Positions 7,660 to 15,288 of a stretch of DNA of 22,064 nucleotides are shown piece after piece (the first letter of the stretch is position 1; each line of letters starts with the position of its first letter). A model generated the notes under the pieces. That model was not told the DNA's origin. It ran no database searches and worked only from the letters and a program-made list of their open reading frames with translations. The translations under genes were made by a program, and so were the position numbers. Source of the stretch: Caryophanales bacterium UBA1427 (GTDB lineage Bacteria; Bacillota_I; Bacilli_A; ML615J-28; CAG-313). The stretch spans positions 449 to 22,512 of the forward strand of contig DCTZ01000029.1 in assembly GCA_002329485.1 (NCBI GenBank), given 5' to 3'.

Positions 7660-8265
7660 TTAGCTTTCCCGAACTTTGAAGAAGTTGGAAACTCTTTTAT
7701 AAACCATCGAAGCGATAAAAGAAACTACTCCGGAAAGCATCGCATTAAAAGGTACAATGGCAATCAAAAGGTATTTGGTCATATAATTGCTTTCGGTAAT
7801 GCCGGGGATTGTTTTAAGCATGCCGAGAATGGCATCAAAACCCAAAAGATCGATATAGAAAGGCAAAATAAACCACCAATTGGCAAGCGTTGCGACAACT
7901 ACCCAGGCGATTGCGCCGAAAAGCAGGGCATATTGGCCGCCCTTTTTTGTATGCCATTTCCGGTAAATCAAGGAAGATGTCAACACCGTGGCAATGCCGA
8001 TTACCAAATCGGCCATTTCGCCCACCCCGATGGTATGGGTCAGCGGCAATTTCAAAAGGGTGCGAATCACTACCATGATGACCCCTTCAATCGGGCCCAA
8101 AACAAACCCTCCGATGATTACCGGCAAATTGGACAACTGAAACTCCAAGAAATCCGGAAAAATCGGAATGATGACGGCAGCCGGAAACTTAAGCAAATAA
8201 AAAATAAAAGATAAGCTGGTCAAAATGCTGATTTCGGCAATTTTTAAGATTCGTTGTTTTTTCAT
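7660..8265 (-). CDS. ribU: ECF transporter S component, riboflavin-type (RibU)
   Basis: A 201-residue very hydrophobic protein with about six membrane segments, the usual size for an energy-coupling-factor substrate-binding (S) component. Recognisable family traits are the start ILKIAEISILTSLSFIFYLL, FPDFLEFQLSNLPVIIGGFVLGP and the middle GVGEMADLVIGIATV. Substrate specificity comes mainly from the FMN riboswitch directly upstream, which points to riboflavin uptake. RibU works with the shared EcfA/A'/T module, which is not in this window. The start is at 8265, where GGGAGG lies 5 bases upstream. An upstream in-frame ATG at 8340 would put the riboswitch expression platform inside the gene and is rejected. 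Confidence 0.92.
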   Translation of the reverse strand: MKKQRILKIAEISILTSLSFIFYLLKFPAAVIIPIFPDFLEFQLSNLPVIIGGFVLGPIEGVIMVVIRTLLKLPLTHTIGVGEMADLVIGIATVLTSSLIYRKWHTKKGGQYALLFGAIAWVVVATLANWWFILPFYIDLLGFDAILGMLKTIPGITESNYMTKYLLIAIVPFNAMLSGVVSFIASMVYKRVSNFFKVRES

Positions 8266-8278
8266 AAAAACCTCCCAG

Positions 8279-8307
8279 AAAAAGAAAATGCACCTCTTCA
8301 AGGCGCA
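8279..8307 (-). terminator. Riboswitch-controlled terminator before ribU
   Basis: TGCGCCT and AGGTGCA (8289-8307, with one G-U pair) form a stem with a 5-base loop, followed by TTTTCTTTTT (8279-8288). It lies between the FMN aptamer and the ribU ribosome binding site, so premature termination is the likely output. Confidence 0.65.
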
Positions 8308-8320
8308 CGGAAAATTGCCA

Positions 8321-8370
8321 AAGATAGCCTGTTGCCCCAAAAAGGCAAATAGCCAAAAAGCAACTATCTT
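8321..8370 (-). promoter_or_regulatory. Alternative hairpin competing with riboswitch P1
   Basis: AAGATAGTTGC (8360-8370) can pair with GCAAC plus CTATCTT (8321-8335). The first strand includes the 3' half of aptamer helix P1, so this helix and the ligand-bound fold exclude each other. It is the natural candidate for the FMN-free conformation, though it does not itself overlap the terminator stem. Confidence 0.5.
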
Positions 8371-8483
8371 CTCCCATCTAGACTTTAACTATCGGTTTTG
8401 GAATCGCACCAAATCATGCTTGCCAAAAAGGCACGCTCGCGGACTGTACCGCCGGTCGGGATTTTCACCCTGCCCTGAAGATT
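8366..8483 (-). ncRNA. FMN riboswitch (RFN element)
   Basis: The conserved RFN core is obvious on the minus strand. It opens ATCTTCAGGGCAGGGTGAAA, continues TCCCGACCGGCGGTACAGTC and CGCGAG, and closes with GATGGGAGAAGAT. P1 is ATCTTC with GAAGAT. The aptamer is about 118 nt, as expected. FMN binding would switch off expression of ribU downstream. The promoter at 8514-8542 places the start of the transcript about 25 bases before the aptamer. Confidence 0.95.
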
Positions 8484-8513
8484 GTTTTGTTTCTATTTAA
8501 TTCTTACATTAAT

Positions 8514-8542
8514 ATTGTACTCCATTTGCGATATTTTTGCAA
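8514..8542 (-). promoter_or_regulatory. Promoter of the FMN riboswitch-ribU transcript
   Basis: TTGCAA (8537-8542) and TACAAT (8514-8519) with exactly 17 bases between them. No TG extension is present. The leader to the ribU ATG is about 240 nt. Confidence 0.8.
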
Positions 8543-8548
8543 GGAAAA

Positions 8549-8695
8549 TTACCTATTTTTTTTGTTGCCCGATTGCTTGTAAACATCCTGTTCTTTGGCA
8601 ATTTCGTATTTCAAACTTTCTTCCAATTCCTTTTCCTTGGTGAAACCTCTTTCCAGGTTTCGCAATCCTTCATGAACTTTCTTCTTGCCTTTCAA
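8549..8695 (-). CDS. Possible small lysine/glutamate-rich protein (48 residues)
   Basis: An open frame between recX and the ribU promoter reads MKGKKKVHEGLRNLERG... and ends ...SGNKKNR. It is highly charged, probably one or two amphipathic helices, and its codon choice (GAA, AAA, TTG, AAG) looks like that of the neighbours. The preferred start is TTG at 8695 with GGTGAT (complementary to the 16S rRNA 3' end) 5 bases upstream; GTG at 8704 is the alternative. Against it, the same bases form the 3' arm and T tract of a possible recX terminator, and I recognise no family. The gene call is therefore tentative. Confidence 0.4.
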   Translation of the reverse strand: MKGKKKVHEGLRNLERGFTKEKELEESLKYEIAKEQDVYKQSGNKKNR

Positions 8696-8723
8696 AAAAA
8701 TCACCCATTACATTTTATGGATG
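8694..8723 (-). terminator. Possible terminator of the secA-prfB-yitT-recX transcript
   Basis: CATCCAT and ATGGGTG (8717-8723 and 8702-8708, one G-U pair) form a 7-bp stem with an 8-base loop, followed by a seven-T run. It lies about 20 bases after the recX stop. The stem is short, and it overlaps the putative start region of the small ORF. Confidence 0.5.
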
Positions 8724-8743
8724 ACTTTCGGTAATATGTTTAT

Positions 8744-9571
8744 TTATTCAAAATAATAATCTTCGCTTTCGAGGTTTCCTTCCGATTCTTCCATCAGGGC
8801 TTTTATCTCTTGAAGGGTATATCCTTTGGCAAGCAGTTTTTGGATTATCTTTTGTTGGCTGTGTTCTTTTTGGGATATTTTTTGAAAATCCACTTTCAGG
8901 CGGTCTTGATGCAAGCTCTGCCACTTGACTTGGGCAAAACATTTGAGAACGAGATCCCCTTTAAAACCGTCCCGCAGACATTTTTGCAAAATCATTTCTT
9001 TTTGGCGCTTTACGGGATAAGTCTCGAGGCGCGGTTTTTCTTTTTCGATGATTTGCATAATCAATTCTTTTTGGACGTTTTCGGAAATACCTTCAATCAC
9101 CTGGCTGATGATTTTCGAATCAACCCCTTTTTCCTGCAAACGGTATTTCAAATACAAAGGACCTTTCAGATTGCGCAGATAGTTGTCGACATAATTCATC
9201 GCATATTGCCTATCATCGATAAAATTGGCTTTTTTCAGCCTTTTTACGATAATTTCGATGGATTCGGCTGTCATATTGTGGGTGCGCAAATATTCGCGGA
9301 TTTCGTGTTCGGTCCGAGCCTGATAGTTGATAAACGAGAGGGCCTTTTTGTAACCGACGATTTCGCCCGCTTCTTTTTCGATTTTGCGCCAGGTGGCAGA
9401 ATCATACTCCTTATCTTTCAATATCCGATAAGAAACCAGCTGCTCTTCGTCAAGGAGGATTGCAGAAACTTTTCCCGCATCATCGCTACCTTCTTTTTCG
9501 GAATAATGGACCAAATAATCGCGTCCTTTCTTGACGATGCGCTCAATCCTAATCGCTGCTTTCGGACTCAT
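8744..9571 (-). CDS. recX: RecA regulator RecX
   Basis: RecX modulates RecA filament growth during recombination and the SOS response. The 275-residue length is right for the Bacillota form. The helical repeats are visible: KALSFINYQARTEHEIREYL (about 75-94), the diagnostic IVKRLKKANFIDDRQYAMNYVDN (about 107-129), LKGPLYLKYRLQEKGVD, and later repeats ending KIIQKLLAKGYTLQEIKALM. The N-terminal ~60 residues form the small beta domain. The ATG at 9571 overlaps the yitT end by 23 bases and has a GGGGAGGG site about 10 bases upstream, so it is translated from the same message. Confidence 0.93.
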   Translation of the reverse strand: MSPKAAIRIERIVKKGRDYLVHYSEKEGSDDAGKVSAILLDEEQLVSYRILKDKEYDSATWRKIEKEAGEIVGYKKALSFINYQARTEHEIREYLRTHNMTAESIEIIVKRLKKANFIDDRQYAMNYVDNYLRNLKGPLYLKYRLQEKGVDSKIISQVIEGISENVQKELIMQIIEKEKPRLETYPVKRQKEMILQKCLRDGFKGDLVLKCFAQVKWQSLHQDRLKVDFQKISQKEHSQQKIIQKLLAKGYTLQEIKALMEESEGNLESEDYYFE

Positions 9572-10448
9572 AGGTGAAACCCTCCCCTCTTACTTCCGCG
9601 GCTTTATTGACATAGATAAAGGCACGGTCGTCGATTTCCTGAACCAAAGAACGAAGCTGATAATATTCTCTGGTGGTCAGGACGCAAATCAGCATAATCT
9701 TGTCATGGCCGCTGTAGCCACCCCGGGCATATACTTCGGTAACACCGCGGCCCAAGACTTCGAAAATCCGCTTTTTGATTTCTTCGGGTTTGCTGGTGAT
9801 GATGTGAGCGGAACGGACATTGAAACCGCCGAAAATGATATTGTCAATAAAGTATCCGGAAATAAACATGAAAACGAGTCCATATAAGGCCGTTGCCAAA
9901 CTCTGGAATTCGATGGCACCGTAAAGAATTACGATTCCGTCGATAATGATAATGCTTAAGGAGAGCGGAATCTTAAGATATTTAAGGAGAGCAAACTGAA
10001 TGATATCGACTCCGCCAGTGGAAGCGCCGTATTTCATGGCAAGTCCCAGTCCGACACCCATCAACACCGCGGAAATCGTAATAATCAGGAAATAATCGTT
10101 TTCTTTGGACAAAGAAACCATTTCCGGCAAATGACGCATCGCAAGTTCGACAAGCCAGGCATAAACCGGAAACATGACAGAACCGTAAATGGTTTTCAGG
10201 AAAAAAGACTTTCCCAAAAGAATCAGCGACAGCATCAACAACAAAATATTGATAATCAAAACGATTAACGGCGTGGACACCTCAAACCAAAGGATGTGTT
10301 TGATGATAATACCGAGACCGCTGACGCCGCCGATAACCACATTGTATTTGTCAAGAAATAAAGCAAAAGAGAGTGCGGCCAAAAACACCCCCAAATTAAT
10401 CATTAAAAATTCTTTTATTGATTGTTTATTGACGATGTTCTTAACCAT
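9549..10448 (-). CDS. yitT: YitT-family membrane protein (DUF161/DUF2179)
   Basis: A 299-residue member of the widespread YitT family, whose transport substrate is not firmly known. Five to six membrane segments fill residues about 18-200. They include the family pattern NVVIGGVSGLGIIIKHIL and the Gly-rich GLGLAMKYGASTGGVDII. A soluble C-terminal DUF2179 domain follows from about 210 (FNVRSAHIITSKPEEIKKRI, then GRGVTEVYARGGYSGHDK). The start at 10448 is preferred over an in-frame ATG at 10466 because AAGGAGAG sits 5-8 bases before it. It follows prfB after 18 bases and overlaps recX. Confidence 0.92.
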   Translation of the reverse strand: MVKNIVNKQSIKEFLMINLGVFLAALSFALFLDKYNVVIGGVSGLGIIIKHILWFEVSTPLIVLIINILLLMLSLILLGKSFFLKTIYGSVMFPVYAWLVELAMRHLPEMVSLSKENDYFLIITISAVLMGVGLGLAMKYGASTGGVDIIQFALLKYLKIPLSLSIIIIDGIVILYGAIEFQSLATALYGLVFMFISGYFIDNIIFGGFNVRSAHIITSKPEEIKKRIFEVLGRGVTEVYARGGYSGHDKIMLICVLTTREYYQLRSLVQEIDDRAFIYVNKAAEVRGEGFTYESESSD

Positions 10449-10466
10449 AGCAACTCTCCTTGTCAA

Positions 10467-11567
10467 TTATGATTTCTTTCCTTTTGACATCTTTTGAAGA
10501 TAGGCATCAATGAAAATATCAAGGTCCCCATCCAATACATTGGTCGGATTCGTCGATTCGACATCGGTCCGATGATCTTTGACCAAAGAATACGGATGCA
10601 GGATATAACTGCGGATTTGGCTCCCGAAACTGTTTTCTTCGATGGCGCCGCTGATGGCTTTCAGTTTTTGGGCCTGTTGTTCTAGGTTTAACTGATAAAG
10701 TTTGGATTTCAGGATTTTCATGGCCCGTTCGCGGTTTTGAATTTGGCTCCGTTCGTTTTGGCAGGTAACCACTATGCCGGTCGGCAGGTGGGTAATGCGA
10801 ACCGCCGAATCGGTCGTATTGACATGTTGGCCGCCCGCCCCGCTGGAACGGTAAGTATCGATTTTCAGTTCTTCGCTGTTGATGACAAAGTCAAAGCGTT
10901 CGTCGATTTCCGGAGTTACATGCACCGCCGCAAACGACGTATGTCTTCGGGCGTTGCTGTCGAAGGGCGAAATGCGTACCAAACGGTGAACGCCGTTTTC
11001 GCTTTTCAGTAACCCGAAAGCGTATTTGCCTTTGACTAGGAACGTTGCGCCTTTGATTCCGGCTTCCGAACCTTCCAAATAGTCAATCAGTTCAAACGAC
11101 AACTTTCTTCTTTCGACAAATCTTTGATACATCCTTAGAAGCATCAAAGCCCAATCCTGGGATTCGGTTCCGCCCGCTCCGGGATGAATATCCACGATGG
11201 CGGGAAGATTGTCGTATTCGTCGCTCAACAAAAGTTCCGTCTCAAAATGGGCCAGTTTTTCCTTGGTATCCGCAATCAGTTTTTCGGCTTCCTGGAATAG
11301 TTCCGTATCTTCGAGTTCCAAAATCAGGTATAATTCTTCGTATGACTGATTGATTTCCCGGAAGGATTCCACCGTGTCTTTCAGATTATTGCATTCCTGA
11401 ATGATACCGGAAGCTTTGGCGGCATCGTCCCAAAAACCGGGTTCCGCCATTTTCGCTTCGAGAAGCGCGATTCTTTCGATTTTTTGGTCTAATTCGATAA
11501 CATCTTCTAGGATATCCAAACGGTTTTTAAAATATTGGACTTCGCGTGAAATTTCCCACTTTTCCAT
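10467..11567 (-). CDS. prfB: Peptide chain release factor 2
   Basis: RF2 reads UAA and UGA stop codons and releases the finished protein. The catalytic GGQ motif is at 245-247 (SGAGGQHVNT). The stop-codon-reading tripeptide Ser-Pro-Phe at 200-202 is the RF2 type, which separates it from RF1. At 366 residues it is full length. It reads as one uninterrupted frame; the CTTTGAC programmed frameshift site used for autoregulation in many species is absent near codon 25. It lies 15 bases after secA with AAAGGA as ribosome binding site, as in Bacillus (secA-prfB). Its presence fits the use of TGA as a stop codon here. Confidence 0.97.
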   Translation of the reverse strand: MEKWEISREVQYFKNRLDILEDVIELDQKIERIALLEAKMAEPGFWDDAAKASGIIQECNNLKDTVESFREINQSYEELYLILELEDTELFQEAEKLIADTKEKLAHFETELLLSDEYDNLPAIVDIHPGAGGTESQDWALMLLRMYQRFVERRKLSFELIDYLEGSEAGIKGATFLVKGKYAFGLLKSENGVHRLVRISPFDSNARRHTSFAAVHVTPEIDERFDFVINSEELKIDTYRSSGAGGQHVNTTDSAVRITHLPTGIVVTCQNERSQIQNRERAMKILKSKLYQLNLEQQAQKLKAISGAIEENSFGSQIRSYILHPYSLVKDHRTDVESTNPTNVLDGDLDIFIDAYLQKMSKGKKS

Positions 11568-11582
11568 CGGATTTTCCTTTCG

Positions 11583-14090
11583 TTATTCGTTTCGGCCGCA
11601 ACAATACTTATATTTCCTACCGCTGCCGCACGGACACGGGTCGTTTCGGCCGATTTTTTTGCCGACGACAACCGGTTTTTTCTTGACCGGTTCTTCTCCC
11701 GCATTGGTTCCGGTAGGCTTGGCCACTTCTTCACGTTCGAGGTTGTCGCGGATTTGGGCCCGGCTGACAAAGGTAACGACTTCTTCTTCGATATTGTTGA
11801 CCATGGTCTCAAACATTTCAAACCCGATTTCCTGATATTCCCTGAGCGGATTGATTTGGGCATAGGATTTTAAGCCGATGCTTTGGCGCAGTTCGCTCAT
11901 TTGGTCGATGTGATCCATCCAATAGCGGTCGACAACCCTGAGCATGATAACTTTTAAGAATTCGCGGTATAATTCCAGGGGAATGCTGTTTTTCTTATCT
12001 TCCAAATTGGCTTTCAGTTTGTCAATCAGCATTTCCTTGACTTCCGGAACGGTCTTGTTTTCAAAATCGCTTTCGGACCATTCGTTGTGGTTGAAGAAAC
12101 GCCATGCCACATTGGTCATGAAGTTTTTGAGGTCAAGGGTTGCTTTTTTACCTGCAGATGTTACGTAACGTTCCACATTGCGTTCGATAACCGAATCCAT
12201 CATCTTAAGAACGGTCGGTTCCATATCGTCCAGGAACAAGATATCGTTTCTTTGTTGATAAATGATTTCTCTTTGTTTACGCAAAACTTCGTCGTATTCG
12301 ACGACGCTCTTCCGGCGGTCGTAGTTGGATCCTTCGACTTTGCGCTGGGCGCTTTCGACGAAACGGCTGAACATTTTCAGGTCAAGCGGGGTTTCGTTGC
12401 CCTCCTGGTCGGGTTTGGCAATCATATTGAGCAGGGACTTAAACCTGTCCCCCGCAAATCTTTTCATCAGATCGTCTTCGGCAGACAGATAAAAACGGCT
12501 GTAACCGGGGTCGCCCTGACGACCGCTCCGTCCGCGCAGCTGATTGTCGATTCGGCGGGCTTCATGGCGTTCGGTACCGATAACGGCCAAACCGCCGAGT
12601 TCCTTGACGCCTTCGCCCAGTTTAATGTCGGTACCGCGACCGGCCATATTGGTGGCGATGGTAACGGCGCCTTTTTGACCGGCACGGGCAATGATATCGG
12701 CTTCTTTTTCATGGTGTTTGGCATTCAAGACGCTATGCGGGATGCCCCGACGTTTGAGCATTTCCGAAATCAATTCGCTGGTTTCGATCGAAATCGTACC
12801 GACGAGCACCGGCTGGCCTTTCTTGTGGCGTTCTTCGATGTCCTTGACGATGGCCTTGTACTTGGCGTTCATGGTCGCAAACATTAGGTCGTTATCGTCG
12901 ATCCGGATTACCGGTTTATTGGTCGGAATTTCGACAACCAGCATGTTGTAGATATTCCGGAATTCTTCTTCTTCGGTTTTAGCGGTACCGGTCATACCGG
13001 CCAGTTTTTTGTACATTCTGAAGTAATTTTGGAACGTAATGGTCGCAAGGGTCCGGGTTTCTTTTTTGATTTCGACCCGTTCCTTGGCTTCCAAGGCCTG
13101 ATGCAAACCTTCGCTGTATTGACGTCCGTGCATCAAACGGCCGGTAAATGGGTCAACAATGATGACTTTACCGTCCTGAACGACGTAATCGATATCGCGG
13201 GTCATGATGTAATTGGCTCTTAAGGCATTGTTGACATGGTGAACCAAGCGCACATAGCGGATATCGTAGAAATTGTCAACCCCGAAGAACCGTTCGGCTT
13301 TGGCGATACCGGATTCGGTCAAGGCGATATGTTTGGCTTTAATATCGATTTCGTAGTCATCTTCCTGTAAACCTCTGACAAAGGTTTGGGCTTGGACATA
13401 CAGGTTCGGCCCTTTCTTTTCGCCCCCGGAAATAATCAAAGGGGTTCTCGCTTCGTCGATTAAAATCGAGTCGACTTCGTCGACGATGGCAAAATTGAGC
13501 GGTCTTTGAACGATATTTTCTTTGTAAAGCACCATATGGTCTCTTAAATAATCGAACCCGAGTTCGTTGTTGGTCGAATAAGTAATATCGCAGTTATATG
13601 CAGCCCGTTTTTCTTCGGGCGTGAGTTCCCGTAAATTCAAGCCGACGGTCAGACCCAAAAAGTTATGAATCGCACCCATATCCCGGGCATCGCGGCTTGC
13701 CAAGTATTCGTTGACGGTAACGATGTGCACGCCTTGGCCCGGCAAAGCATTGAGATAAGCGGTCATGACGGAAGTCAAGGTTTTGCCTTCACCGGTTTTC
13801 ATTTCGGCGATATTGCCGAAGTGCATTGCGGCGGCGCCGATGATTTGCACTTTGTAAGGAGTCAGGCCGGAAACTCTGGTACAAGCTTCCCGGGCTGTGG
13901 CAAAGGCATCCACCATGATATCATCGAGGCTTGCCCCTTTGGCCAACTGTTCTTTAAAGTAAGGGGTCATCGCTTTTAATTCTTCGTCGGTTTTTTTGCG
14001 GTATTCTTCAGCTTTTTTGTCGACTTCTTCGGCGATTTTGACGCAGCGTTTGTATTCTTTGTAGCTGGCGTCGAACCATTTCTTAAACAT
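11583..14090 (-). CDS. secA: Preprotein translocase ATPase SecA
   Basis: The motor of the Sec export pathway, at the membrane with SecYEG. This 835-residue protein contains Walker A MKTGEGKT at about 97-104, DEVDSILIDEARTPLI at about 204-219 (Walker B region and the SecA signature), the second nucleotide-binding half with TNMAGRGTDIKLG and RQLRGRSGRQGDPG-type motifs (here NQLRGRSGRQGDPG), and the C-terminal zinc-binding tail DPCPCGSGRKYKYCCG, which binds SecB or ribosomes in relatives. Start ATG 14090 has AAAGGATG 7 bases upstream. It is transcribed from its own promoter at 14156-14184 and followed by prfB, yitT and recX. Confidence 0.98.
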   Translation of the reverse strand: MFKKWFDASYKEYKRCVKIAEEVDKKAEEYRKKTDEELKAMTPYFKEQLAKGASLDDIMVDAFATAREACTRVSGLTPYKVQIIGAAAMHFGNIAEMKTGEGKTLTSVMTAYLNALPGQGVHIVTVNEYLASRDARDMGAIHNFLGLTVGLNLRELTPEEKRAAYNCDITYSTNNELGFDYLRDHMVLYKENIVQRPLNFAIVDEVDSILIDEARTPLIISGGEKKGPNLYVQAQTFVRGLQEDDYEIDIKAKHIALTESGIAKAERFFGVDNFYDIRYVRLVHHVNNALRANYIMTRDIDYVVQDGKVIIVDPFTGRLMHGRQYSEGLHQALEAKERVEIKKETRTLATITFQNYFRMYKKLAGMTGTAKTEEEEFRNIYNMLVVEIPTNKPVIRIDDNDLMFATMNAKYKAIVKDIEERHKKGQPVLVGTISIETSELISEMLKRRGIPHSVLNAKHHEKEADIIARAGQKGAVTIATNMAGRGTDIKLGEGVKELGGLAVIGTERHEARRIDNQLRGRSGRQGDPGYSRFYLSAEDDLMKRFAGDRFKSLLNMIAKPDQEGNETPLDLKMFSRFVESAQRKVEGSNYDRRKSVVEYDEVLRKQREIIYQQRNDILFLDDMEPTVLKMMDSVIERNVERYVTSAGKKATLDLKNFMTNVAWRFFNHNEWSESDFENKTVPEVKEMLIDKLKANLEDKKNSIPLELYREFLKVIMLRVVDRYWMDHIDQMSELRQSIGLKSYAQINPLREYQEIGFEMFETMVNNIEEEVVTFVSRAQIRDNLEREEVAKPTGTNAGEEPVKKKPVVVGKKIGRNDPCPCGSGRKYKYCCGRNE

Positions 14091-14155
14091 TTTGATACAT
14101 CCTTTCTGGATCTAAAAAACATTGCTGTTTTTAATCTTTAATTATTATTATATAT

Positions 14156-14184
14156 ATGATACCATTTTATCGCTTTTTTGTAAA
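14156..14184 (-). promoter_or_regulatory. Promoter of secA-prfB-yitT-recX (extended -10)
   Basis: TTTACA (14179-14184) and TATCAT (14156-14161) with 17 bases between them, and TGG directly before the -10, giving an extended element. The spacer contains GCGATAA, half of the palindrome at 14199-14210. Confidence 0.75.
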
Positions 14185-14198
14185 GTATTTAATTTAGG

Positions 14199-14210
14199 TT
14201 ATCGCGATAA
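14199..14210. promoter_or_regulatory. Palindrome TTATCGCGATAA upstream of the secA promoter
   Basis: A perfect 12-base palindrome about 14 bases upstream of the secA -35 box, with a second GCGATAAAA copy inside the promoter spacer. It could be an operator, but no regulator is identified. Confidence 0.4.
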
Positions 14211-14233
14211 AAGAAAGGAGCACAGGCGGCTCC
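14211..14233 (-). terminator. Terminator of hpf
   Basis: GGAGC and GCTCC (14229-14233 and 14217-14221) with a 7-base loop, followed by TTTCTTTT, directly after the hpf stop codon. The stem is short (5 bp), so the strength is uncertain. Confidence 0.6.
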
Positions 14234-14243
14234 CAATTAATAA

Positions 14244-14789
14244 CTATTTAACTTCGATGGTGGCATAATTGCCATCATGGCGTTGATAAATCAAAGTTAC
14301 TTTGTGATTTTCTTCGTTTAGGAATAAAAAGAAATCATGGCCCAATAATTCCATCTGCAAAATAGCTTCGTCCACGCTCATTTTGGTCAGTTCGATTTCT
14401 TTGTTTCTGACGAGCGCTTTTAAGTCCGGTTTCGGGTCTTCCTGAGAATTGAATTGTTCGCTGAAGTAATTGCCGATACCTTCGCGTTTCTTGACAATAG
14501 AATTGATACGGCTTTTGTATTTTTTGAGTTGTCGTTCAAGTTTGTCAACGACAAGATCGATTGCGGCATACATCGTGTCTGCTTCACTTTCTGCCCGCAA
14601 AATCAAATGTTTGGTCGGAATCGTTACCTCCACCGCATGATGACTGTCATAAACTTTGCATAAAACATGCGCGGTAATTTCGTGTCGCGGATTGAATAAA
14701 CCCGCCAATTTGCCCACTTTCTCTTCCGCATACGCACGAAGGGCCGGGGTAATTTCTAACTTGTTCTTTCCACGAATGTTGATTTTCAT
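14244..14789 (-). CDS. hpf: Ribosome hibernation promoting factor, long form
   Basis: A 181-residue long-form HPF, which pairs 70S ribosomes into inactive 100S dimers when growth stops. The N-terminal ribosome-binding domain (about 1-100) has MKINIRGKNKLEITPALRAYAEEKVGKL and HHAVEVTIPTKHLILRAE. A linker follows, then the dimerisation domain (about 120-181) with ELTKMSVDEAILQMELLGHDFFLFLNEE and VIYQRHDGNY-type residues (here LIYQRHDGNYATIEV). It has AAGGAGT as ribosome binding site, its own promoter and a terminator before secA. The hpf-secA-prfB order is the Bacillus one. Confidence 0.97.
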   Translation of the reverse strand: MKINIRGKNKLEITPALRAYAEEKVGKLAGLFNPRHEITAHVLCKVYDSHHAVEVTIPTKHLILRAESEADTMYAAIDLVVDKLERQLKKYKSRINSIVKKREGIGNYFSEQFNSQEDPKPDLKALVRNKEIELTKMSVDEAILQMELLGHDFFLFLNEENHKVTLIYQRHDGNYATIEVK

Positions 14790-14851
14790 TGGTATACTCC
14801 TTCCTTGATTTGGAATAAAAATTTCGAAATGAAATACTTATTCCTACTTAA

Positions 14852-14880
14852 ATTTTACCATAAAACCTATTTATATTCAA
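14852..14880 (-). promoter_or_regulatory. Promoter of hpf (extended -10)
   Basis: TTGAAT (14875-14880) and TAAAAT (14852-14857), 17-base spacer, with TGG before the -10. It overlaps the end of the doubtful ORF at 14877-15212. Confidence 0.75.
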
Positions 14881-15212
14881 CCGATTAAAACCACAATCAA
14901 CCGGCAATCCGGATTTAACTCCGTCCAGTCAAAGTCCAGCGCAGATTCCATTTCCGCCAAATCGTCAAACCAAAAAAGTTCCATCTCTTCTTGCAAACAA
15001 CCATGCAGTTTAAAAAGCTTGGAAACAACCGAATTGACCAAATAACTGTCCCCTTTGTTTTCCAAGGGATATGGGAAGACATCGAGCAGCAAAACCGCTT
15101 TTCGTCCCAGATAAAAGGAACTGGCCAAGCGCTTGGGATTTCGGAAAACCAGCCCCAATCCGGCAAACCCTCTTTTCTTGGGACAAAACCAACTTTTCGC
15201 CTTCTTCTTCAT
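14877..15212 (-). CDS. Doubtful hypothetical ORF upstream of hpf
   Basis: A frame of about 111 residues, MKKKAKSWFCPKKRGF... to ...CRLIVVLIG, with a plausible globular middle (KAVLLLDVFPYPLENKGDS, EMELFWFDDLAEMESALDF). I recognise no family. There is no clear ribosome binding site or promoter, and its end overlaps the hpf promoter. A neighbouring frame from an ATG at 15228 (MLEFAYEEEGEKLVLSQEK) looks like a natural N-terminus. A one-base shift in the AAGAAAAG run would join it to this frame, so a frameshifted or decayed gene is also possible. Confidence 0.3.
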   Translation of the reverse strand: MKKKAKSWFCPKKRGFAGLGLVFRNPKRLASSFYLGRKAVLLLDVFPYPLENKGDSYLVNSVVSKLFKLHGCLQEEMELFWFDDLAEMESALDFDWTELNPDCRLIVVLIG

Positions 15213-15288
15213 AAGCAAATTCTAGCATTTTTTTACGAGGTTAGCAAGAAAAGCAGTTTGCGAAAAAAGCGGTTTATTTCGCGTTTTT

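Noticed and set aside
8810..9577. Plus-strand open frame of 255 residues, Phe-rich
   Set aside because: Antisense to recX; the Phe richness mirrors Lys/Glu codons on the other strand.
12087..12887. Plus-strand open frame of 266 residues
   Set aside because: Antisense to secA, without start signals.
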